From an uncultured Acetatifactor sp. (GTDB taxonomy: Bacteria > Bacillota > Clostridia > Lachnospirales > Lachnospiraceae), in contig CAJTXE010000004.1 of NCBI GenBank assembly GCA_910580225.1, positions 62,001 to 126,000 of the forward strand: a DNA stretch of 64,000 nucleotides. Reading direction: 5' to 3'. The notes under the pieces are model-generated. The model did no database searches. It was given only the letters and a program-made list of their open reading frames with translations, and was not told where the DNA came from. Positions within the stretch are counted from its first letter, which is position 1. Every line of letters starts with the position of its first letter. The position numbers and the translations under genes are program-made. This document shows, piece by piece, positions 43,406 through 52,105 of this stretch.

Positions 43406-43646
43406 TGCTTTGTGTTAGGTACGCAAATCTCCAAAAGTCAGAGAAATAAAGGAATTTTAGAAATTTCTGGCATGATTTGATGTTGTTACAGCTTAATATT
43501 TTTCATTGAAAAATAATCAATTCATTTCATATGATACAATAAAGGGGGATGGCTTCTGCCTTCCCTTTTTATGTATCTTAATAGGAGTTTCCTGTTTTTT
43601 GTATAATGGAATATGCCAGCTAAGTTTTATGAAAGGAGTTGTTACT

Positions 43647-45760
43647 ATGAAAAAAAAAACTTTATCTGTCTTCTGGTTTTCTTGATGTGTACCATGTTTA
43701 TGGGATGCTGCGATAATGCCGGAAATGAGAAAGAAATATACCGGGATATCGTTATAGAAAGGACGGATTTTCCTAGTTTTAGGGAAGCTTTTGGAAAAAG
43801 TAAATATCTCCAGCATCTTGAGACCCAGTTTCTCGGAGAGGAACCCATACAGCTCTGGGCAGAAAGGTATGCGGCAGAGGATGGAACCAGCAAGATTTAT
43901 CAGTGGGAGCTGGACGGCAAGGCAAAACTGCTGCTGGAAGGCATCCCGGACAAGTTTACGCTAAACGCGGGCTTGGAATACAACTGGTATATGGATCTGG
44001 AAGGATGCTTTTATATTTGGTATGGCTCAAATCTGATAAAGATGGACTCCCAGGGCAGAGAACTGTTTCGTACACAAAATGATGCTGCCGCATGGACAGT
44101 AAAAAAGATGTGCCAGGCTCCAGACAAAAAGATATATCTTACCATAGATGATCCCAAAACAGGTGACCGTCTGGCAGAGTTGGATGCGGATTCAGGGGAC
44201 ATCACGATCCTGGAGCAGGTGGAGACAAGGACCGATGATATCTTCCAGAATAGTTTTTGGCTGGGAGCGGGTATCAACGGTCCGGCAATATTCCAGTCAG
44301 GCATCCGGGAGGTAGATACAGAGCAGGGTGAGATGACGCATGTTCTTAATTTCTCTGGAACCTCCTACAATACGTCTGGGAGCGGCTTCAACGCAGAAAA
44401 GGAACTGGTAGTCGACTTCCGCATGGTTGAAGAAGAATGCGTTGAGGTGATTCGGTCCACCTCCTCTGGAAGTCCGGCTTATGTGGAACATCTGAGCCTG
44501 AAAGAGGTCGAGAAGATACCGGTGGTGCTATGTACTACCACTGTGGAAAGCTGGGTCAGACAACAAATCTCCAGATTCAATCAGGAAAACGAGACCTACC
44601 ATATCGTGATAGAGGAATGGATTGCAGCCGACGGACTCTCAACGGCGGAATATGAGGAAAGCCTGAAGGATTACGTCACAAGGCTGAGCATCGAGATAGC
44701 CGCAGGGAAAGGGCCGGATATTCTGATTGGTGAAAAGATTCTGGGTGGAAACGTCATGGACATGATAGCAAAAGGCATGCTGGAGGATCTCCGTCCTTAT
44801 ATGGAGCGCAGCGGCATCAGGGAAGAGGACTATTTCCCCATTGCCTTCAGCGCCTGGCGCTGGGGGGAAGAGATATACGGCATCTGTCCGGATCCGCGCA
44901 TCTATGCCCTGGAGGCCGACAGGGATATCCTGCAGAACAGATCCGACATAAGGGGCATCACGGAGGCCCTGCTTGCATACCAGGGTGAGGCGGTGTACCT
45001 GGGAGGCATGGATTCCACGGCTCTGCTGAGGCTGTTCCTGGAAGGGTCTGAGACCCTCTGGGGAATGATAGACTGGGAGAAAGGCACTTTTGACTTTAGC
45101 GGAGAGCTTTTTTTGAATCTGCTGCAGGTCGCCCAAAGGTATGGGGAAACCCGAAGCAATTGGGACAATCCTGAGAATTTCATATTCAGCATTGCACAAA
45201 AAGACTACTTTAGGGACTATTATTTTACACCTTCTGACTCCGAACTGGAAAGCCAGGGGCTGATGCTTGCAGGATGGCTGTTTGACGACGGTTGCCATGC
45301 GCTGGCAGAAGGCAGTCCGATTGCAATCAGTTCCGGTTCTGACGTGAAGGAAGGAGCCTGGGAATTCCTGTGTTTCCTGCTGGGAGATGAAATTCAGGAG
45401 GATTATACCCTGAATGGTTCGGTCAAGAAAAGTGTCTTTGCCGGATATGCAGATAAGCTTCTTGAGAAGATTGAAGGAGATAATTTGGCAGCGGCTTTTT
45501 CTCAAGACAGAACCACCGGGGAGAGCATTACGAGGATATATGAAGAAAAGGACATGGAATTCATAAAAACAGAGAAAATCCCCTACTATGAAAAGATGCT
45601 TGCGGAGGCGAAATATCTTCCCCTGCGTTCGGCGCCGATCCTCGATATCATATGCGAGGAGGCGGAGGATTATTTCAACGGAAACAAGAGCGCGGAGGAA
45701 GTAATCAATGTGATCGAGAACAGAGTAAGGCTGTATGTGAATGAACGGGGGAGCAAATAA
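43647..45760 (+). CDS. Solute-binding lipoprotein with propeller-like N-terminus; start separated from frame by poly(A)
   Basis: About 705 aa when read through. The lipobox is MFMGC. Residues about 40-270 look like propeller blades (YQWELDGKAKLLLEG; LAELDADSGDITILEQ), and from about 300 (IPVVLCTTTVESWVRQQ) a solute-binding domain with GKGPDILIG follows. The only well-placed start, ATG at 43647 behind AAAGGAG, is followed by ten A residues and reads MKKKTLSVFWFS then stop. Eleven A's would give MKKKNFICLL and the full protein. The in-frame ATG at 43613 precedes the ribosome site and destroys the signal peptide. So this is a slippage-controlled, phase-variable, damaged or mis-sequenced start. 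Confidence 0.7.
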
Positions 45761-45790
45761 ACAGGCCTCCCACAGCATACCGCCTGTAAC

Positions 45791-45839
45791 AAAAAGGGCT
45801 GTCCCGGCTCATGGTACGCCATTTCGGGACAGCTTTTTT
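45791..45839 (+). terminator. Rho-independent terminator after the lipoprotein gene
   Basis: GCTGTCCCG (45798-45806) pairs with CGGGACAGC (45825-45833), followed by T6 and preceded by A5. Confidence 0.92.
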
Positions 45840-45878
45840 CTGTATAGATGATATTTTACCCATTACCAAGATTTCCAT

Positions 45879-46017
45879 TTACAAATAGGCAGCTGCTTCA
45901 TCATCAGAAAGCTCATAATTCTTCATCAGTATATTGTGGATACGTTCATCACGGGCACCTAAGTCGCGAAAGCTCCTCGGCGCATTGAAAATGGATTTCT
46001 GCACTTCTGACTCTACG
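45879..46017 (-). pseudogene. C-terminal gene fragment next to the transposon right end
   Basis: A 46-codon open stretch without start: VESEVQKSIFNAPRSF...NYELSDDEAAAYL then stop. The ending resembles C-termini of PDDEXK/Rpn-type transposase relatives (LSEEEAxxYL), but this is a weak match. It abuts the right transposon end, so it may be what is left of a gene cut by element formation. Confidence 0.35.
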
Positions 46018-46043
46018 ATAAATAAATTTACTCGTCAGAGCTG
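46018..46043. repeat. Right terminal inverted repeat of the transposon
   Basis: Ends in TCGTCAGAGCTG, the exact complement of the left end, and is directly followed by the duplicated target TAGAGTAAG. Confidence 0.75.
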
Positions 46044-46059
46044 TAGAGTAAGCTTTTTC

Positions 46060-46088
46060 TTGACTTTTAAATCCTACTATTGTAAGAT
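46060..46088 (+). promoter_or_regulatory. Promoter of the BlaI-type-regulated PBP gene
   Basis: TTGACT (46060-46065), 17-bp spacer, TAAGAT (46083-46088), just outside the transposon's right target duplication. The insertion therefore sits within 10 bp of this promoter's -35. Confidence 0.6.
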
Positions 46089-46126
46089 ATAAAATATAGG
46101 CTGACAAATTTTTTTGCTATCAAATC

Positions 46127-46138
46127 TTACAAATGTAA
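46127..46138. promoter_or_regulatory. BlaI/MecI-type operator in the PBP leader
   Basis: TTACA-AA-TGTAA, the dyad recognised by BlaI/MecI repressors, about 40 bp downstream of the -10 and 100 bp before the gene. It matches the half-sites of the operator at 51551-51566. Confidence 0.7.
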
Positions 46139-46238
46139 TAATACGGCCTTTCCAGTGTGCTGAATCAATTGTGTTCAGCCGCATCAGACACATTTTTATC
46201 AAAGATTACGGATGTAAAAGGCATGGGAGGAAGCTGAA

Positions 46239-49169
46239 ATGTGGTCAAAAAAGACAGGGAGATTCTGGAATACCGGTTTGACGGAGGAGGAATGCCGACG
46301 GCGAAACCAAAATTTGCGGATGTATGCCATGGACATTATTTTTGGTGTCTTTTTTGCCATTCTTCTGTACCGTCTGTGGGATCTGCAGATTGTAAACGGA
46401 GAAAAATATGCGGAGGATTTTGAACTGAAAATTACAAGGACTGTCAGAGAAGGCAATACCCGGGGACGGATCTATGACAGGAACGGGGAGCTGCTGGCCG
46501 ATAATAAACTGGTCTACACGGTGACTATGGTGGATGAGGAGAGCTATGCTTCCAACCGGCAGCGGCAGCTGGCGCTGAACGGCATGATCTACCGTGTCAT
46601 GAAGAAACTGGAGGAAAACGGGGAGTCCTTTGATCAGGCACTGAAGATAAAGATAGCCGAAGACGGGAACTACGAATATACGGTGACCGGGGCTGCACTT
46701 ACCAGATTTCGGGCAGATATATTCGGTGAAGCGGATCCGGACAATATGACGGAAGAACAGCGGGAGATTGGGCCGGACGAAATGGTGGCTCTTCTGTCTG
46801 GAGAAAGCAGATTTGCCTTATATGGAGATAAGAAAGGAAAATATACGGAAGAAGAAAGGTTGGAATACGGTTTACCAGATATATATACAAAGGAGGAAGT
46901 TCTGACGCTGGTGGGAGTGCGGTATATGCTGTCTGCCAATGCCTATCGGAAATATGTGCCCGTGGTTCTGGCCCGGGGTGTTTCAGAGAGAACAGTTGCG
47001 TATATTATGGAGAATAACCAGTCCCTTCCGGGGATAGAGATCGGGCAGGGATGGGAGAGAGTATACACGGGAGGCGAAGCTTTTTCCCATATTCTGGGAT
47101 ACACAGGAAAGATTTCTACAGAAGAGCTGGAAAGATACGGGGAATCAGAACGGGATTATACACCCGATTCTATGGTGGGAAAGGCAGGTATCGAGCAGAC
47201 TTTTGAGGAAGTGCTGCAGGGAACTGACAGGGAACTGCAGATTATCGTCAATAATCGGGGAAAACAGCTTGGCGGAGGAGAGGTGCTCCAGGAGATGGTA
47301 AGCGGCAGAGATGTATGGCTGTCTGTGGACAGGGAGCTGCAGATTGCCGTATATCATGTGCTGGAACAGACCCTGGCGGGAATCATCGTGAGCAATCTGG
47401 TGAATGGGAAAGAATTTGACAAGACTCTGGCGGCAGACGCATCGGATATACGAATCGGACTTTTTGACATTTATATGGCCTTTGTGGACAATGAGGTGAT
47501 TCGGACAGAGGAATTCGACAGAGCGGATGCATCTGATCTGGAGAAGGAAGTGGGAGCGAGGCTGAAGGAAAAGCGGAGAGATGTTTTGGCTGCACTGCGG
47601 GAGGAACTGGAAGACGGGGAGAGCGGATACCAAAACTTAAACGATGAAATGAAGGAATATATACGCTATATAGTGACAGAAAGCAGTATTTGGAAAGAAG
47701 GAGTATCAGAGGACATGGATGCATTAAAGCAGGAGCAGAGCGGCAGCAGTGTTCGGGCATTTATGATGTATGCCATTGAAAACGGATGGATAGAGGCGGG
47801 AATCGTTCCGTCCAGGCAGCAGTATCTTACCACAGAGGAATTTTATATCCTTCTGGTGGAACATCTCACAAAATGGCTGGAGAATTCACATTCCTTTGAA
47901 AAAATACTGTTTAAATGGCTGATCCGGGAGGAACGGGTGACAGGAAGGGAAATCTGCAGGCTGCTGTATGATCAGGAAGTCCTGAATACTGTCGACGAAG
48001 ACTTTGAGGCGTTGGAATCCGGATCTTTGGATCCTTTTTTATTTTTAAAAAGGAAAATCGGGAATCTGGAAATCACTCCGGCTCAGCTGGCCCTGGATCC
48101 TTGTTCTGCGTCCGCAGTGGTGGTCCAGCCTGGCACAGGGAAGGTGTTGGCTTTGGTATCCTATCCCGGATATGACAATAACCGTCTGGCAAACCAGATG
48201 GATTTATTGTATTACAGCCAATTACAAAATGACAGATCACTTCCTCTGTATAACAGGGCAACACAGCAGCTGACTGCACCGGGTTCCACATTCAAACCGG
48301 TTACTGTCATTGCCGGTTTGACAGAGGGTGTGATATTGCCGGATAGTTCCATATACTGCGACGGTATATTTGACAGGGTGTTTCCCGGCCTGAAGTGCTG
48401 GAAACATGCCGGGCATGGAAATGTGTTGAATGCAGCAGCAGCTCTGCAGTGTTCCTGCAACGATTATCTGTGCGAGATCGTTTACCGGCTGGGAGCAGGC
48501 GGCAGAAAGGAAGGGACGGAAACGTCGGGGAAGACGGATGGCGGCGGGTACGCGGAGCACACGGCGATTGCATATCTGCAGAAATATGCCGGAATGTTCG
48601 GATTGACGGAGAAGTCCGGGGTGGAGGTTACGGAGGCTGCACCCCATGTGACTGACGCCGATGGAATTCCCTCTGCCATCGGCCAGGGAACCCATAATTA
48701 TGCCACGGTACAGCTGGCGCGTTATGTCAATACAATTGCCTCAGGAGGAAAGCTGTTTGATTTGTCCATGGCAGAGAAAATTGCAGGAGAGGACGGAGAA
48801 CCAAGGGCAGAGGAGATACTCCTGAAAGGGGAGCTGGATCTGCCGGGTTCCGTGTGGGAAACGGTGAGAACCGGTATGGAGCAGTTTGCTCAAAACAACA
48901 CGATATTGAAGGAGCTGAAGATCAGAGCTGCGGGAAAGACCGGAACGGCCCAGGAATCAAAGCTGCATCCGGACCATGCCCTGTTTGTGGGATATGCGCC
49001 GGCGGAAGCTCCGGAGATTGCGGTTGCTGTGCGGATTGCAAACGGATATGGTTCGTCCAATGCGGTTGCCGTGGGAAAAAGCATCTTTGAGTACTATTTT
49101 GGTCTGGGGAAACCGGAAGAGATTGTTACCGGAAAGGCCGCCAGAGCAGTCAATACAAGCACGGATTAA
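46239..49169 (+). CDS. Class B penicillin-binding protein (PBP2/MrdA type), probably beta-lactam-inducible
   Basis: 976 aa peptidoglycan transpeptidase. One N-terminal membrane anchor (about 28-46), then the PBP dimerisation domain (RGRIYDRNGELLADN). The transpeptidase domain carries the active-site S683-TF-K686, an SCN motif (LQCSCNDYL) and KTG at 900-902. It is several hundred residues longer than typical PBP2, with a long Glu-rich helical region at about 385-600. GGGAGG precedes the ATG. The converging blaR1-blaI pair and shared operators indicate induction by beta-lactams, as with mecA, and so perhaps a low-affinity target. Resistance itself is not demonstrable here. Confidence 0.92.
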   Translation: MWSKKTGRFWNTGLTEEECRRRNQNLRMYAMDIIFGVFFAILLYRLWDLQIVNGEKYAEDFELKITRTVREGNTRGRIYDRNGELLADNKLVYTVTMVDEESYASNRQRQLALNGMIYRVMKKLEENGESFDQALKIKIAEDGNYEYTVTGAALTRFRADIFGEADPDNMTEEQREIGPDEMVALLSGESRFALYGDKKGKYTEEERLEYGLPDIYTKEEVLTLVGVRYMLSANAYRKYVPVVLARGVSERTVAYIMENNQSLPGIEIGQGWERVYTGGEAFSHILGYTGKISTEELERYGESERDYTPDSMVGKAGIEQTFEEVLQGTDRELQIIVNNRGKQLGGGEVLQEMVSGRDVWLSVDRELQIAVYHVLEQTLAGIIVSNLVNGKEFDKTLAADASDIRIGLFDIYMAFVDNEVIRTEEFDRADASDLEKEVGARLKEKRRDVLAALREELEDGESGYQNLNDEMKEYIRYIVTESSIWKEGVSEDMDALKQEQSGSSVRAFMMYAIENGWIEAGIVPSRQQYLTTEEFYILLVEHLTKWLENSHSFEKILFKWLIREERVTGREICRLLYDQEVLNTVDEDFEALESGSLDPFLFLKRKIGNLEITPAQLALDPCSASAVVVQPGTGKVLALVSYPGYDNNRLANQMDLLYYSQLQNDRSLPLYNRATQQLTAPGSTFKPVTVIAGLTEGVILPDSSIYCDGIFDRVFPGLKCWKHAGHGNVLNAAAALQCSCNDYLCEIVYRLGAGGRKEGTETSGKTDGGGYAEHTAIAYLQKYAGMFGLTEKSGVEVTEAAPHVTDADGIPSAIGQGTHNYATVQLARYVNTIASGGKLFDLSMAEKIAGEDGEPRAEEILLKGELDLPGSVWETVRTGMEQFAQNNTILKELKIRAAGKTGTAQESKLHPDHALFVGYAPAEAPEIAVAVRIANGYGSSNAVAVGKSIFEYYFGLGKPEEIVTGKAARAVNTSTD

Positions 49170-49258
49170 AGAAAGGGGCAATACAGGCGGAGATGGACCG
49201 TCAGTGAATTGGATACACAATAGGGATAGGAAGAAAGCGGAAAGAGGGGGCTTCCTGG

Positions 49259-51070
49259 TCAGGGTACCCGGAAGCCCAGATCGGACAGGATTGCAAGGGT
49301 GATCTCTGCAGCGGCGGACCCGCCGGCATTGTCCTCGTTTTGAATGTTTGCGGCAAAATAGCACACATTGTCTTCGGATTCGATATAGCCGATAAACCAC
49401 CCCAGGGTATTTTTACCATCCGTGGAAGAGGTTCCCGTTTTGCCGTAGAGGGTACCGTTTTCCAGGGAAGCAAGGCAGATGGCATCTTTCACAGTCTGGC
49501 TGTTTTCCGGGGAAGAGGGAAGGGCTCCGTCGTGGAATTTCCGAAGCAGTTCCACCTGCTCCACAGGCGATATTTTCAGGGTGGAATCGTACCAGTAGGA
49601 GGCGAGATTTCCGTCAGCAGTCTGGTTTCCGTAACCGATTTCCCGGATAAACTGTGCAATGGAAGCCGCTCCCATCTGCAAGTCGAGGGTCTGGAAATAC
49701 CAGGTTACAGAATTTTCCATGGCGGATTCCAGGGTCTGATCCCGGTTCCAGGATGCATAGGGATATGAAATGCCGCTCCAGGAGAGGAGGGATTGTTCCG
49801 GGGTGATGACGCCTGTCTCCAGAGCATGCAGGGCGGCATATATTTTGTAGGTGGAGGCAGGAGGAATACGCGTGACGGCATTTTCCATCTGATAGACAGT
49901 CCAGGCATTCCGGGCTGTATCAAAGAGGACGAAACTCCCGCTGTTTTCACCGAAGTAAGTACTGTAGTCAACTTGGGTTACAGAGAGTGTGTCCGCCCTA
50001 AAGGCATATCGGTCCGAATCCAGGGCTGCTGTGGAAAGCGCAGGAAGAAAGACGGACAGGACCAGGATCGCACAGAAATAGACAGAACAGCTGCCCAGCT
50101 TTTTTCCGAAGGAGGCCGGGCGGTAGTCTGCAATGTGCAGGATCCGTTTCCTCATCTGGGCCAGACTTCCGCCCAGACCTGCTGTGAAGGGGAACGGGGT
50201 ACGGGACAGTTTTTCCGCATAATTGATCAGCGTATTTCCATAATCCGCGTAATCTTCCGCCCGGAGCATATCCAGAACAGAGGCGTCGCAGGCGATTTCC
50301 CGGTCATTCCGCATTTCTTTCAGGGCATACCTTACCAGGGGATTAAACCAGTAGATCACACAGGCCAGGTTCATCCAGGCGTTGACGTAAAGGTCTCTGT
50401 GCCGATAGTGCTGCAGCTCATGCAGCAGCATAAATTTCAGTTCTTTTCTGCTCAAACGGTTGTTTTGAAAATCAGACACCAGATGGAGGGGCAGATAGAT
50501 GCAGGGTTTGAAAAGTCCTGTCAGCATGGGCGATTTCAAAAAGGCAGTGCCGTACAGGGGAAGGAATCTGCGGATCTGCATCTCGGCCAGGCAGTTTTCG
50601 TACACATTACGGACGGCATGGCTTTGAATGGGCAGGGCAGATCTCCTGACAGCGCGCAGTCGGACAAATGATATGCTAAACAGAATGATCATAAATAATA
50701 TTCCGCCGATCCAGAGGGCGGACAGAAAGAGGCCCAAGGGAGAAGGCGCTTTGCCGGCTGCCGACAGGCCGAAATCTGTCATCCACGCGGTGCCGCCGGA
50801 AGCAGACCGTGTGATTTCCTCTAAAAGGACAGTGCCGGAGGCAGGAACAAAAAGTTTCGGATTCCTGACCAGGGCAGCAATCCCCGTGAGCCCGGGCAGA
50901 GGGAAAGGCAGAAAAGGCACGGTAAGGGCGCCCAGCAGCAGGAACCATAAATGATACCGCGTCCGGCAGGTCAGACAGCTTTTCAGCAGGCGCGGGAGGA
51001 CCAGAAGGCTTCCTGTGATGATGCTGACCACCAGATTGGCAAGAAAGAAGCGCAGGGTAAAATCGGCCAT
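49259..51070 (-). CDS. blaR1: BlaR1/MecR1-type beta-lactam sensor-protease
   Basis: 603 aa from the ATG preceded by GGAGG. The N-terminal half has four or so membrane helices and an M56 metalloprotease domain with HELQH at 217-221. The extracellular C-terminal half is a penicillin-binding sensor with S406-TY-K409 and KTG from 544. Acylation of S406 by a beta-lactam should trigger the protease and inactivate the repressor encoded one base upstream. It converges on the PBP gene, with 89 bp between stops. Confidence 0.95.
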   Translation of the reverse strand: MADFTLRFFLANLVVSIITGSLLVLPRLLKSCLTCRTRYHLWFLLLGALTVPFLPFPLPGLTGIAALVRNPKLFVPASGTVLLEEITRSASGGTAWMTDFGLSAAGKAPSPLGLFLSALWIGGILFMIILFSISFVRLRAVRRSALPIQSHAVRNVYENCLAEMQIRRFLPLYGTAFLKSPMLTGLFKPCIYLPLHLVSDFQNNRLSRKELKFMLLHELQHYRHRDLYVNAWMNLACVIYWFNPLVRYALKEMRNDREIACDASVLDMLRAEDYADYGNTLINYAEKLSRTPFPFTAGLGGSLAQMRKRILHIADYRPASFGKKLGSCSVYFCAILVLSVFLPALSTAALDSDRYAFRADTLSVTQVDYSTYFGENSGSFVLFDTARNAWTVYQMENAVTRIPPASTYKIYAALHALETGVITPEQSLLSWSGISYPYASWNRDQTLESAMENSVTWYFQTLDLQMGAASIAQFIREIGYGNQTADGNLASYWYDSTLKISPVEQVELLRKFHDGALPSSPENSQTVKDAICLASLENGTLYGKTGTSSTDGKNTLGWFIGYIESEDNVCYFAANIQNEDNAGGSAAAEITLAILSDLGFRVP

Positions 51071-51071
51071 G

Positions 51072-51458
51072 TCAGTCCTCCTTTTTTTCGGTGTTTTTGG
51101 AAAGGAGACTGCGGAGGCTGTGGATGTCCTGTTCCGATAATCTGTCACTGTCAAGATAGGCAGAGACCATGGAGGCAATATTGCCGTTGTAGAAACGCTG
51201 CAGGAACGAATTGCTCTCCTGGCCGATGTACTCAGTCTCCCCTACCAGTGGGGTGTAGACAAATACCCGGCTCTGTTTTTCGTAGGAAAGGACGCCTTTG
51301 TCCACCAGACGCCGGATCAATGTCTGAATGGTCTTCGGACTCCAGGCTGTGGTTTTGACCAGGCGTTCCGTGATCTCGTTTGTGCTGATGGGGGCATGTT
51401 TCCATATGATTTTCATAACTTCAAACTCGGCTTCGGAAATCTGGGGAAGGGATTTCAT
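51072..51458 (-). CDS. blaI: BlaI/MecI-family repressor
   Basis: 128 aa. Winged helix-turn-helix at ISEAEFEVMKIIWKHAPISTNEI and TTAWSPKTIQTLIRRLVDKG, with a C-terminal dimerisation helix region. The family represses beta-lactam-response genes by binding TACA-N-TGTA dyads; one overlaps its own promoter and one lies in the PBP leader. AAAGGAG precedes the ATG. One base separates its stop from the blaR1 start. Confidence 0.95.
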   Translation of the reverse strand: MKSLPQISEAEFEVMKIIWKHAPISTNEITERLVKTTAWSPKTIQTLIRRLVDKGVLSYEKQSRVFVYTPLVGETEYIGQESNSFLQRFYNGNIASMVSAYLDSDRLSEQDIHSLRSLLSKNTEKKED

Positions 51459-51550
51459 AGAGGTTCTCCTTTTAAAATGGTATTTGGGGACAGCATCAGT
51501 TTTTTATAATGAATAAACCCGGAAACCGAAGTGATCCGGGTCCGGTAAGG

Positions 51551-51566
51551 TATTACAACTGTAATA
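51551..51566. promoter_or_regulatory. BlaI/MecI operator of the blaI-blaR1 operon
   Basis: TATTACA-AC-TGTAATA, a perfect 7-2-7 dyad identical in type to staphylococcal bla/mec operators. It lies just downstream of the -10 box on the minus strand, so a bound repressor would cover the transcription start. Confidence 0.88.
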
Positions 51567-51568
51567 AC

Positions 51569-51597
51569 ATTATAGAGGTTTTACCGGGAGTTGTCAA
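51569..51597 (-). promoter_or_regulatory. Consensus promoter of blaI-blaR1
   Basis: On the minus strand TTGACA (51597-51592), 17-bp spacer, TATAAT (51574-51569): a full consensus promoter kept in check by the adjoining operator. Confidence 0.88.
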
Positions 51598-51645
51598 TCT
51601 CAACTGTATTTTATAAATTATTTATATTTATTTTTAAATATTATA

Positions 51646-51674
51646 TTGCAATAAATAATAGTATGTGATACAAT
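51646..51674 (+). promoter_or_regulatory. Promoter of the PadR operon
   Basis: TTGCAA (51646-51651), 17-bp spacer, TACAAT (51669-51674), in an AT-rich stretch 110 bp before the PadR gene. Confidence 0.6.
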
Positions 51675-51783
51675 GAACCAGTCAAAACGAAGTACAGGGA
51701 ATTAAAAAATATACGGTTGTAAAAACTACCGTTGCCGGCTTCTTCAGGGCCGGGTTCCCGGGCGGAAAGAAAGGAGGCCATAC

Positions 51784-52101
51784 ATGAATACACAATTTAA
51801 GAAGGGTGCACTGGAACTTTGCGTGCTTTCCCAGCTTGTGTGGGGAGACAAATACGGATATGAGCTGACGGAGAGGATATCCGGCGAAATGTCCATTGCC
51901 AGCGGCACATTGTATCCCATTTTGAGAAAGCTGAAGGAAGACGATTATGTGACCACATATCTGGTGGAGTCGGAATCCGGTCCGGCGAGGAAGTATTACA
52001 AGTTGACGGAAAAGGGGAAAGAGTACCAGACATCCGTAAAGCAGGAGTGGAAAGTGTTTATCGGTGCGGTAAATCAGTTGATCGGGGAACAGGAGGGATG
52101 A
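51784..52101 (+). CDS. PadR-family transcriptional regulator
   Basis: 105 aa winged-helix protein: KKGALELCVLSQL, GDKYGYELTERIS, the conserved ASGTLYPILRKLKEDDYV and a basic wing (GPARKYYKLTEKGKEY). PadR proteins paired with DUF1700 proteins form envelope-related regulatory modules in Bacillota. AAAGGAGG precedes the ATG. Four bases separate it from the next gene. Confidence 0.92.
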   Translation: MNTQFKKGALELCVLSQLVWGDKYGYELTERISGEMSIASGTLYPILRKLKEDDYVTTYLVESESGPARKYYKLTEKGKEYQTSVKQEWKVFIGAVNQLIGEQEG

Positions 52102-52105
52102 GGTC

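Larger units (their letters stand above)
40001..46052. mobile_element. Transposase-less 6.03-kb transposon with 9-bp target duplication
   Basis: The ends are CAGCTCTGACGA at 40010-40021 and its exact complement at 46032-46043; similarity extends to about 23 bp with 4 mismatches. Directly outside both ends is the same 9-mer TAGAGTAAG (40001-40009 and 46044-46052), the mark of a transposition event. The element is 6,034 bp and holds the MerR-ABC genes, a KTR chimera, a small secreted protein and a solute-binding lipoprotein. No transposase is present, so movement would need one from elsewhere. A second copy of the right end (26 bp identical) lies inside at 42917-42942. Its first 2.9 kb is more AT-rich than the flanks. 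Confidence 0.75.

Noticed and set aside
43613..43646. In-frame ATG at 43613 as start of the solute-binding lipoprotein
   Set aside because: The codons would include the ribosome binding site itself, and the resulting N-terminus has no signal peptide.
42917..46043. 26-bp repeat as an activator site upstream of two promoters
   Set aside because: Both copies are 16-17 bp before a -35, which is suggestive. But the inverted left copy with the 9-bp duplication is better explained by transposon ends.
49248..49277. GGGCTTCC / GGAAGCCC as a PBP terminator
   Set aside because: It overlaps the end of blaR1 and lacks a T-run, so it may be coding sequence by chance.
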